Assembly (NCBI GenBank): GCA_947568835.1
Contig: OX387612.1
Location: 7,750,001-7,814,000, forward strand
Direction of reading: 5' to 3'
DNA from: Protonemura montana
Lineage: Eukaryota > Arthropoda > Insecta > Plecoptera > Nemouridae
Length of the DNA stretch: 64,000 nucleotides
The notes under the pieces were generated by a model. It saw only the letters and a list, made by a program, of their open reading frames with translations. It did not search any database and was not told where the DNA came from. Both the position numbers and the translations under genes were made by a program. Of this stretch, positions 46,201 to 55,500 are shown piece after piece; position 1 is the stretch's first letter, and every line of letters starts with the position of its first letter.

Positions 46201-47959
46201 TATCTGCGCGAACCACAACGCCGGATCGTCCTTCCAGAACGGTGGCATCTTCATACTCACACGCTCCACCACGGGGTCGGCCATCGCTATTGTTAATGCA
46301 CACGCACCGCACACACCACGCAACACTTTTCGCTTAAAAAATATCACGTCGGGGTCACCACTGTGGAGGTGAGGGACGTATGGGGGCAATAAGGTGATGA
46401 GCCGTAGGAGTTATTTGCTTTATTAGCACTAGATGCACAGACACAATGGAGATGTAGTTCGATGCAGTCGGCGGGATCGGAGAAGGCGCGTTGTCTTCTC
46501 GTCGACCGGGTCGTGACTGCCTCCTCGTGGTCGGCTCCACTGCCGACCACTTTTTCACCCCCACGCGCATCCCGCCGTGCCGCGCCACCAGCGCGTGGTT
46601 TGAGGAGTGGCGGGTACATCCCCCACAAAACAGTTTTCATTTTTTAAAGTTCTATTTAAAATTTCTAGATAGTTCTTCGTAAAGCTAGTGCTAGAATGAG
46701 AGAATAACTCGGAAATAATGCAGCGTTGCCGTGTGTCCGCAGGTGGCTTACGCGATAGGCGTGGCCGAGCCGCTCTCGATCTCGCTGTTCGACTACGGGA
46801 CGTCCCACAAGACACAGAAAGAGATGCTGGCGATCATCAAGCGCAACTTCGACCTACGACCCGGCAAGATTGTCAAGTGAGTCCGCCGGCGGTTAATACG
46901 GGGCATGCTTGAAGATCCTGATATCATAAAATCTCCTCTCTTTGCATTTTCTGTTGGAATGGTACAAACCAATGTTTTGAAGCAGCTTGACCAGTTTGGG
47001 TAATGGAAGCTCTCAACCAGTTTGATTTTTTTTAGACAAATCCTGTCCATTTCAAGAGAAAAAAATGTTGTGGTCTTCAGGTTAATTTGCGCCTATCCAA
47101 GTCTCAGTCCTGAACGTACAGTGTTTTTAGGGCTGGAACTACTGGCAAAAATTGCTGACACACGACCTTGTAATAAATTCTCTCTGAGGAGTTCAAAGGG
47201 AAAAAGCCATGTGCCTGCCATTTTTGTTCGGAATTCTTGCGCTGAAAATACTGTAGTGACTTTTTGAGCTTTGGCTCTTGCCATACCAAATAAATGCAGG
47301 GAAATTCAGTTGTTTCTGTGGATGAAGGTCTACCCAAGATTAGCCCAACACTAACTATATGCAACATTCAGTTTGCAAAGACTGGGAGCTAGGAGGCTGG
47401 GATGCAAACGCAAGGATTGGGAATTGGTTCCATTTTATTTTCGTTCTCATGCTCTTACGACATGTAATGTCAATCAGTTTCGGCTTCGTGATGGTCATTT
47501 CGTTTTGGAAATGTTGAGATCAAAACGAGCAGTAGTGAGTATCACAAAGCGGTCAACTTTTTGCTTTAATGCAAATCAAGTTTTAAATGCTAATTCAACG
47601 TTTCACCCTTTATCGAGTAATCTAGTAGGTAATATCGAGAAAATGTTAACTTCATATTCAATAACAAGTTTTAAATGGTTTTCTTTCTTTTCTATGCTAA
47701 TGCTAGGTTTAGATAAAGTTGCACCTCGAGTCATGCTCCATCCGTCATCCTCGTCCGCTTGCGCTTATTGTGAATCGACTAAACTATAAGTGCCGCCGTG
47801 TCATGGCTATCGGCCACAAAACTCAGTTTCAAATCTGGCGTTCTCTGTTGCAGAGAGCTGAATCTCCGAAACCCGATCTACCAGCTGACGAGCACCTACG
47901 GCCACTTCGGCCGCGACATCTTCCCGTGGGAGCAGCCCAAGAAGCTGGTCCTCGAGTGA
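34143..47959 (+). CDS. Sam-S: S-adenosylmethionine synthetase (methionine adenosyltransferase), complete gene
   Basis: Cytosolic enzyme: ATP + L-methionine + water to S-adenosylmethionine + phosphate + diphosphate, the methyl donor for methylation and polyamine synthesis. Exons: 34143-34263, 34765-34842, 35097-35219, then either 35425-35537 (4a) or 37075-37187 (4b), 39612-39755, 40434-40652, 41227-41409, 46743-46876, 47854-47959. With one exon 4 the frame is 1221 nt, 406 aa plus stop, the normal family length. N-terminal [11 protein letters not shown] carries the catalytic His. Signature 1 (GAGDQG then GYA) spans exons 4/5 and signature 2 (GGGAFSGKD) lies in exon 7. The C-terminus is [12 protein letters not shown]. 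Exons are GC-rich. Intron 7 contains a full Ty3/gypsy element in antisense and intron 5 contains a 68-bp minisatellite. All catalytic motifs look intact. Confidence 0.98.
34765..34842 (+). CDS. Sam-S: SAM synthetase exon 2
   Basis: [15 protein letters not shown], the first conserved helix of the family. Acceptor tttcag, donor GTAAGT, 26 codons, phase 1 to 1. Confidence 0.97.
35097..35219 (+). CDS. Sam-S: SAM synthetase exon 3
   Basis: [18 protein letters not shown] followed by a helix ending in IGYDDSSK, including the loop region near the active site. Acceptor gttcag, donor GTAAAG, phase 1 to 1. Confidence 0.97.
35425..35537 (+). CDS. Sam-S: SAM synthetase alternative exon 4a
   Basis: 113 nt coding [18 protein letters not shown] and on to GAGDQ. 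Acceptor ggctag, donor GTACCA. It matches exon 4b in length and phase and at 27 of 38 residues. The Cys of the usual KTCN is Leu here. Codon choice is more AT-rich than in 4b. Confidence 0.92.
37075..37187 (+). CDS. Sam-S: SAM synthetase alternative exon 4b
   Basis: 113 nt coding [18 protein letters not shown] and on to GAGDQ. Acceptor ccgcag, donor GTTAGG. It keeps KTCN and is GC-rich like the other exons, so it looks like the ancestral-type copy. Using both 4a and 4b, or neither, gives an early stop. Confidence 0.95.
37188..39611. other. SAM synthetase intron after exon 4b
   Basis: 2.4 kb, AT-rich, nothing recognised apart from a short ATAAATAAATAAATAAA run at about 39,357. A 113-codon frame at 37,916 has no coding character. 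Confidence 0.6.
39612..39755 (+). CDS. Sam-S: SAM synthetase exon 5
   Basis: [18 protein letters not shown] completes signature 1; it ends RPDSKTQ, phase 0 to 0, 48 codons. Acceptor cacgcag, donor GTAGCG. Confidence 0.97.
39960..40395 (+). repeat. 68-bp minisatellite, about 6 copies, in SAM synthetase intron 5
   Basis: Sense orientation. The last unit runs into GCTGCGTGCCGGCACTGTGT, a SINE-body sequence, and stops about 40 bp before the exon-6 acceptor. Confidence 0.95.
40434..40652 (+). CDS. Sam-S: SAM synthetase exon 6
   Basis: [32 protein letters not shown] and [13 protein letters not shown]: 73 codons, phase 0 to 0. The acceptor (ttccgcag) lies about 45 bp after a 68-bp minisatellite. 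Confidence 0.97.
41227..41409 (+). CDS. Sam-S: SAM synthetase exon 7
   Basis: [19 protein letters not shown] and [18 protein letters not shown], the P-loop-like signature 2; 61 codons, phase 0. Donor GTAAGC opens the intron that hosts the retrotransposon. Confidence 0.98.
41545..41650. repeat. Dispersed repeat shared with 61,045-61,150
   Basis: Both have GAAGAAAATT-GCAT-G-GTGGTGCACTTGTCG-GAAATTTC. In SAM synthetase intron 7 and prosaposin intron 11. Confidence 0.65.
42094..42359 (-). repeat. 3' LTR of the Ty3/gypsy element
   Basis: 266 bp, same ends as the 5' LTR. The pol frame runs about 70 bp into it before stopping at 42287. Confidence 0.95.
42287..45628 (-). CDS. pol: pol of the Ty3/gypsy element (PR-RT-RNaseH-IN)
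   Basis: 1113-codon open frame, numbered from a Met at 45628 that is probably not used, since the protein should arise by -1 frameshift from gag. Protease active site DTGS at about 56-59. RT contains the catalytic YIDD at about 354-357. RNase H has DAS at about 508 and TDHKPL at about 573. Integrase has an HHCC zinc finger (about 697-733) and the DDE triad around 762, 821 and 857 (HIDLVG, TTDQGR, VERLHR). The order PR-RT-RH-IN is that of Ty3/gypsy. No stop or frameshift interrupts it. Confidence 0.96.
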   Translation of the reverse strand: MLVPPYLRGTGQAVQEAVQFLIKKLRGQTVASADFCPSARRLYVTDVKSRLQFLVDTGSDLCVFPRSKVGGPRQKTDYQLFAANGTIIATYGTFRLVLDLGLRRPFEWQFVIADVSQPIIGVDFLSFYNLVVNIRQQRLTDEVTSLTISGRASSKEPDHVKAVYGRSVYYSLLAEFPAITRPAGTRIEVKHHTVHHIHTTPGQPAACKPRRLAPDRLRIAKREFDMMLQSGIARRSASSWSAALHLVPKKEDQWRPCGDYRALNDRTIPDRYPVPHIQDFAQALAHKTVFSTIDLVRAYNQIPVAPEDVMKTAITTPFGLFEFPYMSFGLRNAAQTFQRFMDEVLRGLNFCYAYIDDILVASTDRAEHEEHLRRLFTRLSEYGVLVNSAKCVLGEPEVTFLGYTVNASGTRPPKEKVEAIASFAKPANIKQLRQFLGMLNFYRRFLPAAAKLQAPLNDLLAGAESSGKTPISWTPQLETAFEACKRSLAHATLLAHPDINAELAVVADASDTSIGAALQQHTSLGWQPLAFFSRKLNAAQKNYGAYDRELLAIYEAVLFFRHMVEARAFTVYTDHKPLTFAFKQRPEKCSPRQFRHLDLIGQYTTDIRHIPGKDNTVADALSRVEAVAAPVSQEEIARAQQNDAELNNFLHSNTSLQMRSRQLDGSNLSLQYDTSQARQRPFVPELLRRRVFDSLHSLSHPGVRATSKLVAERYVWPSINKDCREWARTCLQCQRSKVTRHTKAPIHQFAAPSNRFEHIHIDLVGPLPVSNGSRYLLTCVDRFTRWPEAIPIPDITADTVATALVTGWIARFGTPLRITTDQGRQFESGLFRSLSHLTGSTHLHTTAHHPQANGMVERLHRQLKAAIKCHEDDKWTDVLPWVLLGIRSAWKEDLKATSAELVYGATLRLPGEYLAPSAGARDATSAYVDQLRQHLEKLRPAQPSHHGQHAVFLFKDLATCTHVFVRHDAVRTPLQPPYDGPFEVIARHDKCVTIMRGGQRVVVSVDRLKPAYILPDDTATPSPPVNDTAVAPPPPRGDNTSAPLPPRGDDAATPAPIVTTRSGRRVHFPARLATVVSCSAMHTGHWGGGPVGDVPATPQTTRWWRGTAGCAWG
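42360..42375 (-). other. Polypurine tract
   Basis: Minus strand GGGGAGGGGGTC ends directly ahead of the 3' LTR, the normal place for plus-strand priming. Confidence 0.7.
45538..46284 (-). CDS. gag: gag of the Ty3/gypsy element
   Basis: 248 aa from the ATG at 46284 ([17 protein letters not shown]); the frame stays open to 46389 but the upstream part overlaps the primer binding site. The central region follows the insect Ty3 capsid pattern ([16 protein letters not shown], then helical segments). The C-terminus has a short Cys/His cluster (CWYH, then C and C) typical of this clade in place of a classical CCHC knuckle. It ends 11 codons after a slippery heptamer and overlaps pol by about 90 nt. 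The product would package element RNA in cytoplasmic particles. Confidence 0.9.
   Translation of the reverse strand: MADPVVERVSMKMPPFWKDDPALWFAQIECHFASATISRDIVKFHTVVCALEQSAAKVVRDVILSPPSEGKYDCIKNALIARLSPSPEAQLQRLLQREEIGDRTPSEFLRHLRELGAGAVSDKLMQTLWISRLPGRMQDILVASADQNLEVLAGVADRISENSTVAPHVASVDPSPANDVQTQLDTLTRQLAALSADRPRTRSTSRRRSPDRDARNEELCWYHRTYGERAKQCRKPCNFSSKNFAGRQ
45556..45562 (-). other. -1 frameshift slippery heptamer between gag and pol
   Basis: A-AAA-AAC in the gag frame, followed 20-odd nt later by the gag stop. Shifting back one base enters the pol frame. This heptamer is a well-known -1 site. A downstream pseudoknot was not modelled. Confidence 0.75.
46343..46360 (-). other. Primer binding site, tRNA-Trp type
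   Basis: Starts one base inside the 5' LTR. On the minus strand it reads TGGTGACCCCGACGTGAT, the exact complement of the 18 nt at the 3' end (with CCA) of animal tRNA-Trp as I know it. Confidence 0.8.
46362..46627 (-). repeat. 5' LTR of the Ty3/gypsy element
   Basis: 266 bp, terminal TGTGG and CCACA. It matches the other LTR base for base as far as I can read. It is the upstream LTR because gag and the primer binding site lie just inside it. Confidence 0.95.
46743..46876 (+). CDS. Sam-S: SAM synthetase exon 8
   Basis: [20 protein letters not shown] through [10 protein letters not shown]. Acceptor tccgcag lies only about 110 bp after the 5' LTR of the antisense element. Donor GTGAGT, phase 0 to 2. 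Confidence 0.97.
47854..47959 (+). CDS. Sam-S: SAM synthetase exon 9, stop
   Basis: [20 protein letters not shown] through to KKLVLE and TGA. Acceptor gttgcag. The 3' UTR runs on to AATAAA at 48358. Confidence 0.97.
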
Positions 47960-48357
47960 TGAAAAGCTCGCTTCGGACGCTGTGCCCTTCTTTTTTTTCT
48001 CCCACCCCCTCAAGACTTTGTTTCGTTTACTTTGTCCTCTCACCGTGACTTTGTTTATGTGTCCAGCCCTCCCCACACACAATACGTAACTTTTAGCGAC
48101 GCGCGACGTCGCAGTTGAATTTTTTCTACGTCTTTTCATCCCGAAAAAGGGACTTTTAACTTTTATTCCTCTGGAGCGGAGCCGGCTGGCCGTGGACTCG
48201 GCACCGAGACGTCACAGTCGTGACTGCAGGGAGCGGTCGCCTGGCCGAACGATGCTGGGCGATCGCCGATGTGCTGTGTCTATGCGACGATCGCAGGAAA
48301 AGAGCTGACTACGTAGACACACCGACGTGTCGGGCTCCGATGTCTATTGCCAGTTTG

Positions 48358-48363
48358 AATAAA
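48358..48363 (+). promoter_or_regulatory. Poly(A) signal of SAM synthetase
   Basis: AATAAA 399 nt after the stop codon, giving a 3' UTR of about 420 nt. The 49-bp minisatellite starts roughly 90 bp beyond it. Confidence 0.65.
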
Positions 48364-48449
48364 GCTCAGTTTAGAAAACTAGAATCATGTGTTTTGTTTT
48401 CGAGTTCAGACTTGGGGTATTGCTTTAGTTGTAGATGAAGTTTGCATGG

Positions 48450-48695
48450 ACATGGCATCTTTATGAGGCAAATACTACCACAGATATTCCATCCTTATGA
48501 GGCAAAGGCTCCCGCAGATAAAGCTTGCACAGATATTCCATCCTTATGAGACGAAGGCTACCACAGATAAAGCTTGCACAGATATTCCATCCTTATGAGG
48601 CAAAGGCTATCGCAGATAAAGCTTGCACAGATATTCCATCCTTATGAGGCAAAGGCTACCACAGATAAAGCCTGCACAGATATTCTATCCTTGGC
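48450..48695 (+). repeat. 49-bp minisatellite, about 5 copies, downstream of SAM synthetase
   Basis: The unit contains CTTGCACAGATATTCCATCC and TTATGAGGCAAAGGCTACC, the same family as 28.5-28.9 kb. Confidence 0.92.
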
Positions 48696-49089
48696 TAAAA
48701 CCTTGGGGTGAGGAAACCCTGCCAAGATCAACAGGCTTCCCTTGCCTTAAAGCTGAAATAGGTTGGGTCTCTTCTAGTGAGTGGTGTTATTTGGAATTTC
48801 CATGTGTCTCACATATACTGCTGATATTTGAAACTGATCGATCGCAACCTCTCTTCGTTCGCAATCTTAATGCTCTCCTGCACTGATATCTCAACCACTA
48901 GCAGGTACTGAAGTAAAATTATGTTGCTTCTTATCCTGAATTATGTGCTTGTGTTATAAATTGAACTTCAAGCAGTAATTGTGTTTTAAGGTCAGTGATA
49001 ATTTCTTTGGATCATGTTCAGGCACAAAAAGCTTGTATCTAAGTTACTTTATAAATAAGACATTTGAAGGTGTAATCAGAAAGGCCAAG

Positions 49090-49225
49090 AAGGGAAAAGC
49101 AGCGCCTAGCTTCTTCTTTCGAACAGCACCAAAGGGACCACATGCTTTATGTACCTACCAAAATATGATACAACTCGAGTAATAGGAGTATGTATCCATG
49201 CTGTCAAAAGATTGTTTACAGAGTA
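49090..49225 (-). mobile_element. Decayed 5S-derived SINE body
   Basis: Retains CGAACAGCACCAAAGGGACC and ATCCATGCTGTCAAAAGATTG in the right order; the head is absent. Confidence 0.55.
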
Positions 49226-49540
49226 TTATTAAGTTTCTGTCTCCGGTATTTGGTTACTCTAAAGTATATTTTGCGAAGTCTGAAAAAAATCACCTCCATC
49301 AATTTTACTTTCAATATTTATTAATTATTAGTCCAGAAACATTTACAAGATGGTGCTCCTATACAGACATGGGTGCGCTTGTACTTGTTAAATTGAGTGA
49401 CTATATTTGAAGGGTATTAAATAATGTTGAAACAGTTTTACTCTAAAAAAATCTTACTATATAACCACTTGTTCTCTTAAAATGTTGCGTCTTCAAGAAG
49501 TGCCGAGAAGCTAGTATATCTTTTAACAGCAGTTTACAAA

Positions 49541-50878
49541 CTATTTAACAGTAACTAAAACAACAAGGTACGTGCAGATAGTAGAGCAAAAGCTGAGAAG
49601 CAGGAGCATGTCAATTGTCACTAAACCACAGGCCGTGAACGTAAGCTTGGTGCACAACAACTGTGCGGCAAATTCTTTCAGTTCATTCCTAATATCAAAA
49701 CTAAGGTCCTCGGCAAGCAAATGTCTTTGTACCAACAACACCGTCTTGGCAGCTTCGTCGACTGCCAACTGACAGGTCCTTACTAATACACTCACCATTA
49801 CCACTTTCTCTAAGAACCATGTGATAGCAGTGGTAAAGCTGGAAACAGATATTGTTTTATTGCTGAACACTAGGTTAATTGTTATGTATGTTGCACAGAG
49901 AAGCTCAGTAAGGAAAAGTGCAACTATTGAAAGGATATGTAGACCTAGAATTTTCATGACCAGTTTTCCGCACTGCATTAACTGAAAGTGTGTTCGACGG
50001 AGTGTTCTTAAGCTTGAAGCGTTGCAGAGATTTTTTACCGAAGGGTCTAGTCGAATCGATCCACACACTATCACACGATCCGTGACAGCTATGGTCTTTT
50101 CTCGATTATTTCCGTATGTGTCAAGAAGAGCTTTGTTGATGACCAAAAATCGAGTGTAAATAACTGCAACATATATCGTGAACCGGAAGTAAGTGATGTA
50201 GACAATGCAATAAGAAAAGTAGGTGAAAAAAAATTCGCCGACCTCGTATTTGTAACCAAAGAAAAATAAGTCACTTATGCCAAAAACCACCAGATCCATG
50301 GTTAAACATGCCATACCAGCCGTCACCCAAAATTGAAGTTTCTTGTTGTATGAGTTGGCTCCTTGAACGTGGTCGATGATTTCCCATCGTTGGAATAACT
50401 CTAGATGCATTTCAGATTCTTTTCTTAACAATGCAGAAACTAGAGGTATTACAGCGCTTGTCAATTTTCCGGTAAACAATAATCCTCGAACGACTAATAT
50501 TTGAACCGTTACGTCATCATTTCTGAACGCCTCGATAAGATGAAAAATTGATCTTCCAGTCACACTGATGATGCAAATTGTCAGAATAGCAGTGTAGCAA
50601 GCAGCCAGTGCCGACTTCTTGAAGTTGGAGCTGTGAATGGTCACCCCAAAGAGTCGGCAGGCAAAATAAAGTGGCTTCAACGCTGTGGAGACTGAAGGAA
50701 ATGGAATAGGTTGTCCCATCTTGGCTAGAATACAATGGAGCTTAAAACAAGTTTGTCTCACAAACCTTGTAAAGCTCACTTTGCTAAGTGCTTTTTGAAT
50801 TTGTTTGATGAAAAAATTTTTGTGAAAGACATGAAATACCAAGGAAAATTTAGTTTGTTTTCTTTGAAGAGGTGCCAT
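49541..50878 (-). CDS. Gustatory-receptor family protein (7tm_7), single exon
   Basis: 445 aa from the first Met, or 392 aa from a second Met at 50719 (MGQPIPFPS). The second start better fits the family, whose N-terminus usually begins just before an ALxPLYxxCRLFG-type motif (here ALKPLYFACRLFG). About seven hydrophobic segments follow and the C-terminus is CTYLVVLVTVK, in the position of the family's TYhhhhhQF motif but with QF replaced. The predicted topology (N-terminus inside) and length fit a ligand-gated chemoreceptor of the dendritic membrane. There are no introns in the coding region, while many relatives have short C-terminal exons. It is convergent with SAM synthetase. A possible AATAAA lies at 49322-49317. 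Tastant unknown. Confidence 0.85.
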   Translation of the reverse strand: MAPLQRKQTKFSLVFHVFHKNFFIKQIQKALSKVSFTRFVRQTCFKLHCILAKMGQPIPFPSVSTALKPLYFACRLFGVTIHSSNFKKSALAACYTAILTICIISVTGRSIFHLIEAFRNDDVTVQILVVRGLLFTGKLTSAVIPLVSALLRKESEMHLELFQRWEIIDHVQGANSYNKKLQFWVTAGMACLTMDLVVFGISDLFFFGYKYEVGEFFFTYFSYCIVYITYFRFTIYVAVIYTRFLVINKALLDTYGNNREKTIAVTDRVIVCGSIRLDPSVKNLCNASSLRTLRRTHFQLMQCGKLVMKILGLHILSIVALFLTELLCATYITINLVFSNKTISVSSFTTAITWFLEKVVMVSVLVRTCQLAVDEAAKTVLLVQRHLLAEDLSFDIRNELKEFAAQLLCTKLTFTACGLVTIDMLLLLSFCSTICTYLVVLVTVK

Positions 50879-50879
50879 A

Positions 50880-52390
50880 CAAATATTTGCTAGTATGGCA
50901 CATGTTTACATAGATTTCCATTGAATTCTTGAAACGGCAAATTTTACAGGGTTTCTTTGTGAAACTGAGAACATGGTGGTTGCCTATCCAACAGCTGGCC
51001 TGGATCGGTGTTTCTTAACATCGGAGAGAAGTTGTTTGTAATTGCATACTCTAAGCCCAAGTGCAGTATAAAATAAAAGCAAATTAATCAGGAATAACTT
51101 TTGGTGATCCTTTATGTCACCATGCTACTTGGATTCAAGCAATCAATTACCAAAATAAATAAATAATTAAGTGGTCAATATTGGTGGTGCCATGTTATAG
51201 GACCATACATCAATCGCTTTATTATTTTTTACAGCATTTTAACAAATATACGAGAAAAGCCTATGAGCTAAAAAGAAAATCGGCGTTTTTCTGGAATGTT
51301 AGTCTAAGTTACTTGCATGTGTAGGTATCTTCCCTGACAGTTTCACCCAGGTTATGTTTAATTTCCATAGCTTTTCTTGTGCATTTCAATGATTCTTAGA
51401 GAAAAATTGCTACTAATTTTTGTTGTGTTCACATAGTGCTGGCAATGCTCTTTTCAATTTTACCGCGACAGCTCTATATGTTAACATAATTACAGTTCTA
51501 CCTCATCAATATGTCAGAAAATTGTTTCTTGAAATGATATTCATTTAAAAGTACTATTTCAGTGAGTAATTACGTTGAAACATAAATCAATCAAAGATGT
51601 TACATCAAAGCATCTTTAATAGTCGATATTTGACATGAAGTCCGTCTACTTGATTGGGATGGAGAATGTTTTACTGTAAACTGTTAATTTTATTGTTTCA
51701 CGGTGCCAGAAAATAAGATAAATTTATTTCTTTTGTTGTCTTGTGTGGCCTAAGTCTATTATGCTGTGGCATGTAGAAGTGCAAGATTTTCTTGGGAAAA
51801 TGATCAGTCAAGTTCATGCCTTTTTGTAACTTTGCTATCTTATAACGAAATTAATATACTCCAATTTTTCCAAGAAGGTCATTTACGTGGCCAACTTTGA
51901 ATACAAAGAACTTTCAAGCATTTTAGATTCAATGGTAGGTTCAACTTTTGTTAGCCATGGTGGTCTAAGATCACCTGAGACAGAGCTTCTAAAATGTATC
52001 TTCTTATCCTATCAGGATCAAGGCATCGGCTTTGCGGGGCCCCAAAAGTCTCATTGCCGCCGGGGCTTTTTGGAGCCAGTCCGACACTGGGTAGGTATAT
52101 GAGACGTTAGTTTTTGCTTTGATATCCAAGTGCAGGTGCTTGCAGTGGTATTGAGTAGAAATGTGAGCTCGAAAAACGTTTAAAAGATAAAACTGATTTA
52201 CTAGCAATAAAAGAAAAACAGAGTAAAGATTTGTGAAACCATAAAATTGAAACAAACGCGAAAACTGAAATGACGAAATTAAAACTTGCGCGCGCGTTCA
52301 CTGCGCATGTGGGCAGTAGGCGGAGCTTGCACAAATTGAACATGACGTTTACAAAATTACGCAGTTTGGGTGATGTTTGGTGTTTGTCTA
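50880..52390. other. Divergent intergenic region between the gustatory receptor and prosaposin
   Basis: AT-rich with no supported exon. A 71-codon frame at 51,887 is not recognised. CpG-containing GC-rich patch at 52,285-52,325 near the prosaposin promoter. Confidence 0.5.
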
Positions 52391-52397
52391 CTTTCGA

Positions 52398-52445
52398 GTC
52401 AGCTGACATTTCGATAATACTCCACTATAAAGAGTAATACACGTG
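52398..52445 (+). promoter_or_regulatory. Candidate prosaposin core promoter: E-boxes and TATA box
   Basis: GTCAGCTGAC (52398-52407, a perfect 10-bp palindrome), TATAAAG (52426-52432) and CACGTGA (52440-52446) lie within 90 bp of the start codon. CACGTG is the core of the CLEAR element used by MITF/TFEB factors at lysosomal genes, which would suit prosaposin. A GC-rich stretch with GCGCATG is centred near 52300. Confidence 0.5.
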
Positions 52446-52487
52446 AAACAAATTCGCAATACGCGTCTGTTTTAGCCGAGAAGCAAC

Positions 52488-52527
52488 ATGAAGTATTTAG
52501 GTGTAGTTGCTGTGTTGTTATGTTGTG
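52488..52527 (+). CDS. Sap-r: Prosaposin exon 1: signal peptide
   Basis: MKYLGVVAVLLCC then a GTAAGT donor, phase 1. Exon 2 supplies GSIFAA and the probable cleavage site. Confidence 0.85.
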
Positions 52528-55500
52528 GTAAGTTTCAAGAATTATCAACAGTTTCACTTTCATAGCGCAAAATGACGTACCCTGACCATGACTAATACCG
52601 CTAATACCTTGACACAAAGGAAGCAACAATTATCTTTGTAACTCCTGCTAAATTAGATGTGATTGTCCCGAAATATAAGTTAACTTGTCAATCAGTTGAG
52701 CTCGGCGAGTTCAAATTTACCACTCAAGAATGAACTGGCTTATCGTGGTGTTCTTTTGCGTAGGCTCGATTTTCGCTGCTAATTTACCAGGAAAGTCCAA
52801 AGAATGCTTGCGGGGACCATCATATTGGTGTCAGAATATCACGTAAGTACATAGATAAGTTAACTTAACCATACTCTATTTATATGCCCAACCCTGTCCT
52901 TGCAATATTTCTCATAAATTATGAACTTAGGTGGTGCCTACCCTGGCCGTGTGTGTCAATATTAAATAGACAAATATTTCATTCAATTTAACGGTCAAAG
53001 TTAAATAGACAATTTTCCTTCATGATCTTTTTGTAAACAAATAGTGGCTACCTAGTCCCACACAAGAAACAAAATATATCTTGAATTCCCTTAAAGTAAA
53101 AAAAAAAGTGCCATCTACCACTTTACTTTGTAGTATTTTCATTGAATGTATAACTTTCCCAGAAATTATGACTTGTGACTACAAACTCTGTTCAACTTGT
53201 AAATAGTATACTATTAACCTAAAAGCAGTGTCTAATGAGGAAGCTTAATATGCCTAATAACAAAGAATCTACCATATCATTTGAAGGCCATCATGCTACT
53301 TGTAAATGAGACTCTCTTTGTCATAGCTCTGCGGCAAGCTGTGGAGCAGTGAAACACTGCATTCAGACGGTATGGGAGCTCCAAACCGTACCCAAAGACG
53401 ATGACAGCGTTTGCCAAGTTTGTCTTGATATGGTCAAACAAGCAAGAGACCAACTGGAATCCAACGAAACCCAGGTAGGCCTGTTCAGTGCATTCCAAAG
53501 TATCACAGAAATTTTAATCTAGCATTCGCTAGAACATTGGTAAGAATATCATGTTAGTGACATAAATCCATTACTTCCCCGCAATATATATTTGAGTGAC
53601 ATGGCGCTTTTGGCTCCTAGTTCTTTGTTTTGAAAGTAATTTTGCACACAAAGAATTTCAAAATAACTCTTGGCATCGGTCCATCGACATTTGTGACAGA
53701 TGGTAAATAAACATTCAGCTAATCGTATGCAGAATGCTAGGTCAGTTACCTGCCTTTGTTGGGAGCAAAACCTTCTAAACATGTTTATTATTGAAGTAAG
53801 CAATCTCGTATTGGCAACTGGGGAGTAAAACTAGGTTGTCGACCAGATTTGAGACATGATTAAAACAAAACATTTTATTGTGATTTGAATTGTGAAAAGA
53901 AATATCTCGTTGCTTCTGGAAATTGAGTGTCTGTCAATTGACAAAAGTTGTAACAGAATGTTTGTTGCTACCAGTTTCCTTTATGAGCTGAGAGCTGATA
54001 GCAGTGTGGGCAGTGTGATTCATTACGTACAGCTCATTAATCTTGACTGTCTCATCATGTGACATTCCTTGAATTGAAGTTAGTAATAATAATACTTGTT
54101 GCCAATAATACCAAGGCCACATTGTTAGTATTTTCTCTTGCTGGTTACTGACCATGTTCAACTAAATGTAGGCTAACTACTTTTAATCGTCATTTATGTG
54201 ATGACCTGTGACGAGGTTTACCCAACTTTATCTAGAGAATGAGAAGTGATAAGCATTCACTCACACACGAGTTGTGAAGTAGAGGAAGCATAAAAATGTC
54301 TTCTTATATTACTTTTCCAGCCAGATGAATTACCTTAACTTCTTTGTTTTAAGCTATCACCTTGGCCTGGTCGTCCATATTGGAAACCAACATACCATAG
54401 TTATTTTTTTTTCAAATTATTTTGTTAATGCATGCATTTAACTATGTTCTATGGTGGCAACCGTTCAATGACGGGCCACCAATTTCAGGCTGTGCCCTAC
54501 TTTTTAATTATTTCTAACTCCCAGTTTCAACTACGTTAAGATTTTCAACCTAGGGTTCCTACATTTGATCAGGTTGAGAAGTTAAAAGTCATAACTCTTT
54601 GAAAGTACTTATTAAAACCGTTTTTCAGACATATTTGCAACTCTGTGGTTGACGGTGATTTGACCACATGATGTAATGATTGATGATATTCTTTGCAAGG
54701 TTAAGTGATGTAATTACTTAAGAAAGGTGGGCTATAAATGTACGTTGCACTTCAATTGTAATTTATATCATTTGGTAATTGCAACAAACAGATAAAAATC
54801 ATGAAATTGTCTACCTCATAAAACCACCAAAGTTAAGCAATGCTTTGCTGGCTCAGTTATTGGATAAGCAACCAACTAAACAAGATATATATCTTTTTTT
54901 TAATTGAATTTGTTTTGAATGTTTTAATTTGAAAGAGGTTATTAGTGTTTCTAATAATTAACTACCCTGTGCGTTGCGGCGCATGCAACTTAAATCAGAT
55001 TTTGTATATTAAAAAAAATGCATCCAACGTTAAATTAGAGTTTCTGAAGATTGAATTGTTGTGACGTGGTATAGCATCACTAGAATCAGAGTGACTGTGA
55101 GTATTCACAGCCTCGTAGTTCTACTCCTTGGAGATCCATCATTCTCATCAAATATACTAAAATCCTGTCATAAAGCAAGTGTCCAAGTAGGGTATTGGAT
55201 TAGTGCAACAGTCGCGATAGGTGGAGACTTGGGTTTGATTCCCTGTTTAAGCATCAATTTTTTAGAGGTTATTGGTGTTCCTAATAATAAAAAAGCTGGG
55301 GTTGATGTTGGTACAACAACTTGATTTGCCTTGCTTATCAACCTTTTGACAACATGGATTTGTGGAGGAATCTTGCTGTATGATTTGTACCACTCATCAG
55401 ATGAGAGATGTTTTGCCAGTGGTCCTCTTGGTCCTCCTCCCTTCTCTTCAAGATTTGATTCATTCTCATCATCACCCACTCATTGACCGACGCCATCAGA

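Larger units (their letters stand above)
42094..46627 (-). mobile_element. Complete Ty3/gypsy (Metaviridae-type) LTR retrotransposon in SAM synthetase intron 7
   Basis: 4.5 kb element on the minus strand, antisense to its host gene. It has two 266-bp LTRs that look identical by eye, both beginning TG and ending CA in each orientation. A 4-bp AAAC target duplication flanks it (42090-42093 and 46628-46631). Between the LTRs are a tRNA-Trp-type primer binding site, gag, protease-RT-RNaseH-integrase and a polypurine tract. There is no envelope-like frame. Both frames are intact, so the copy may be mobile or recently mobile. Confidence 0.97.

Noticed and set aside
45674..46372. 232-codon plus-strand frame
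   Set aside because: Antisense shadow of gag.
42287..46627. Envelope gene making the element an errantivirus-like retrovirus
   Set aside because: Pol runs straight into the 3' LTR; no space or frame for an envelope.
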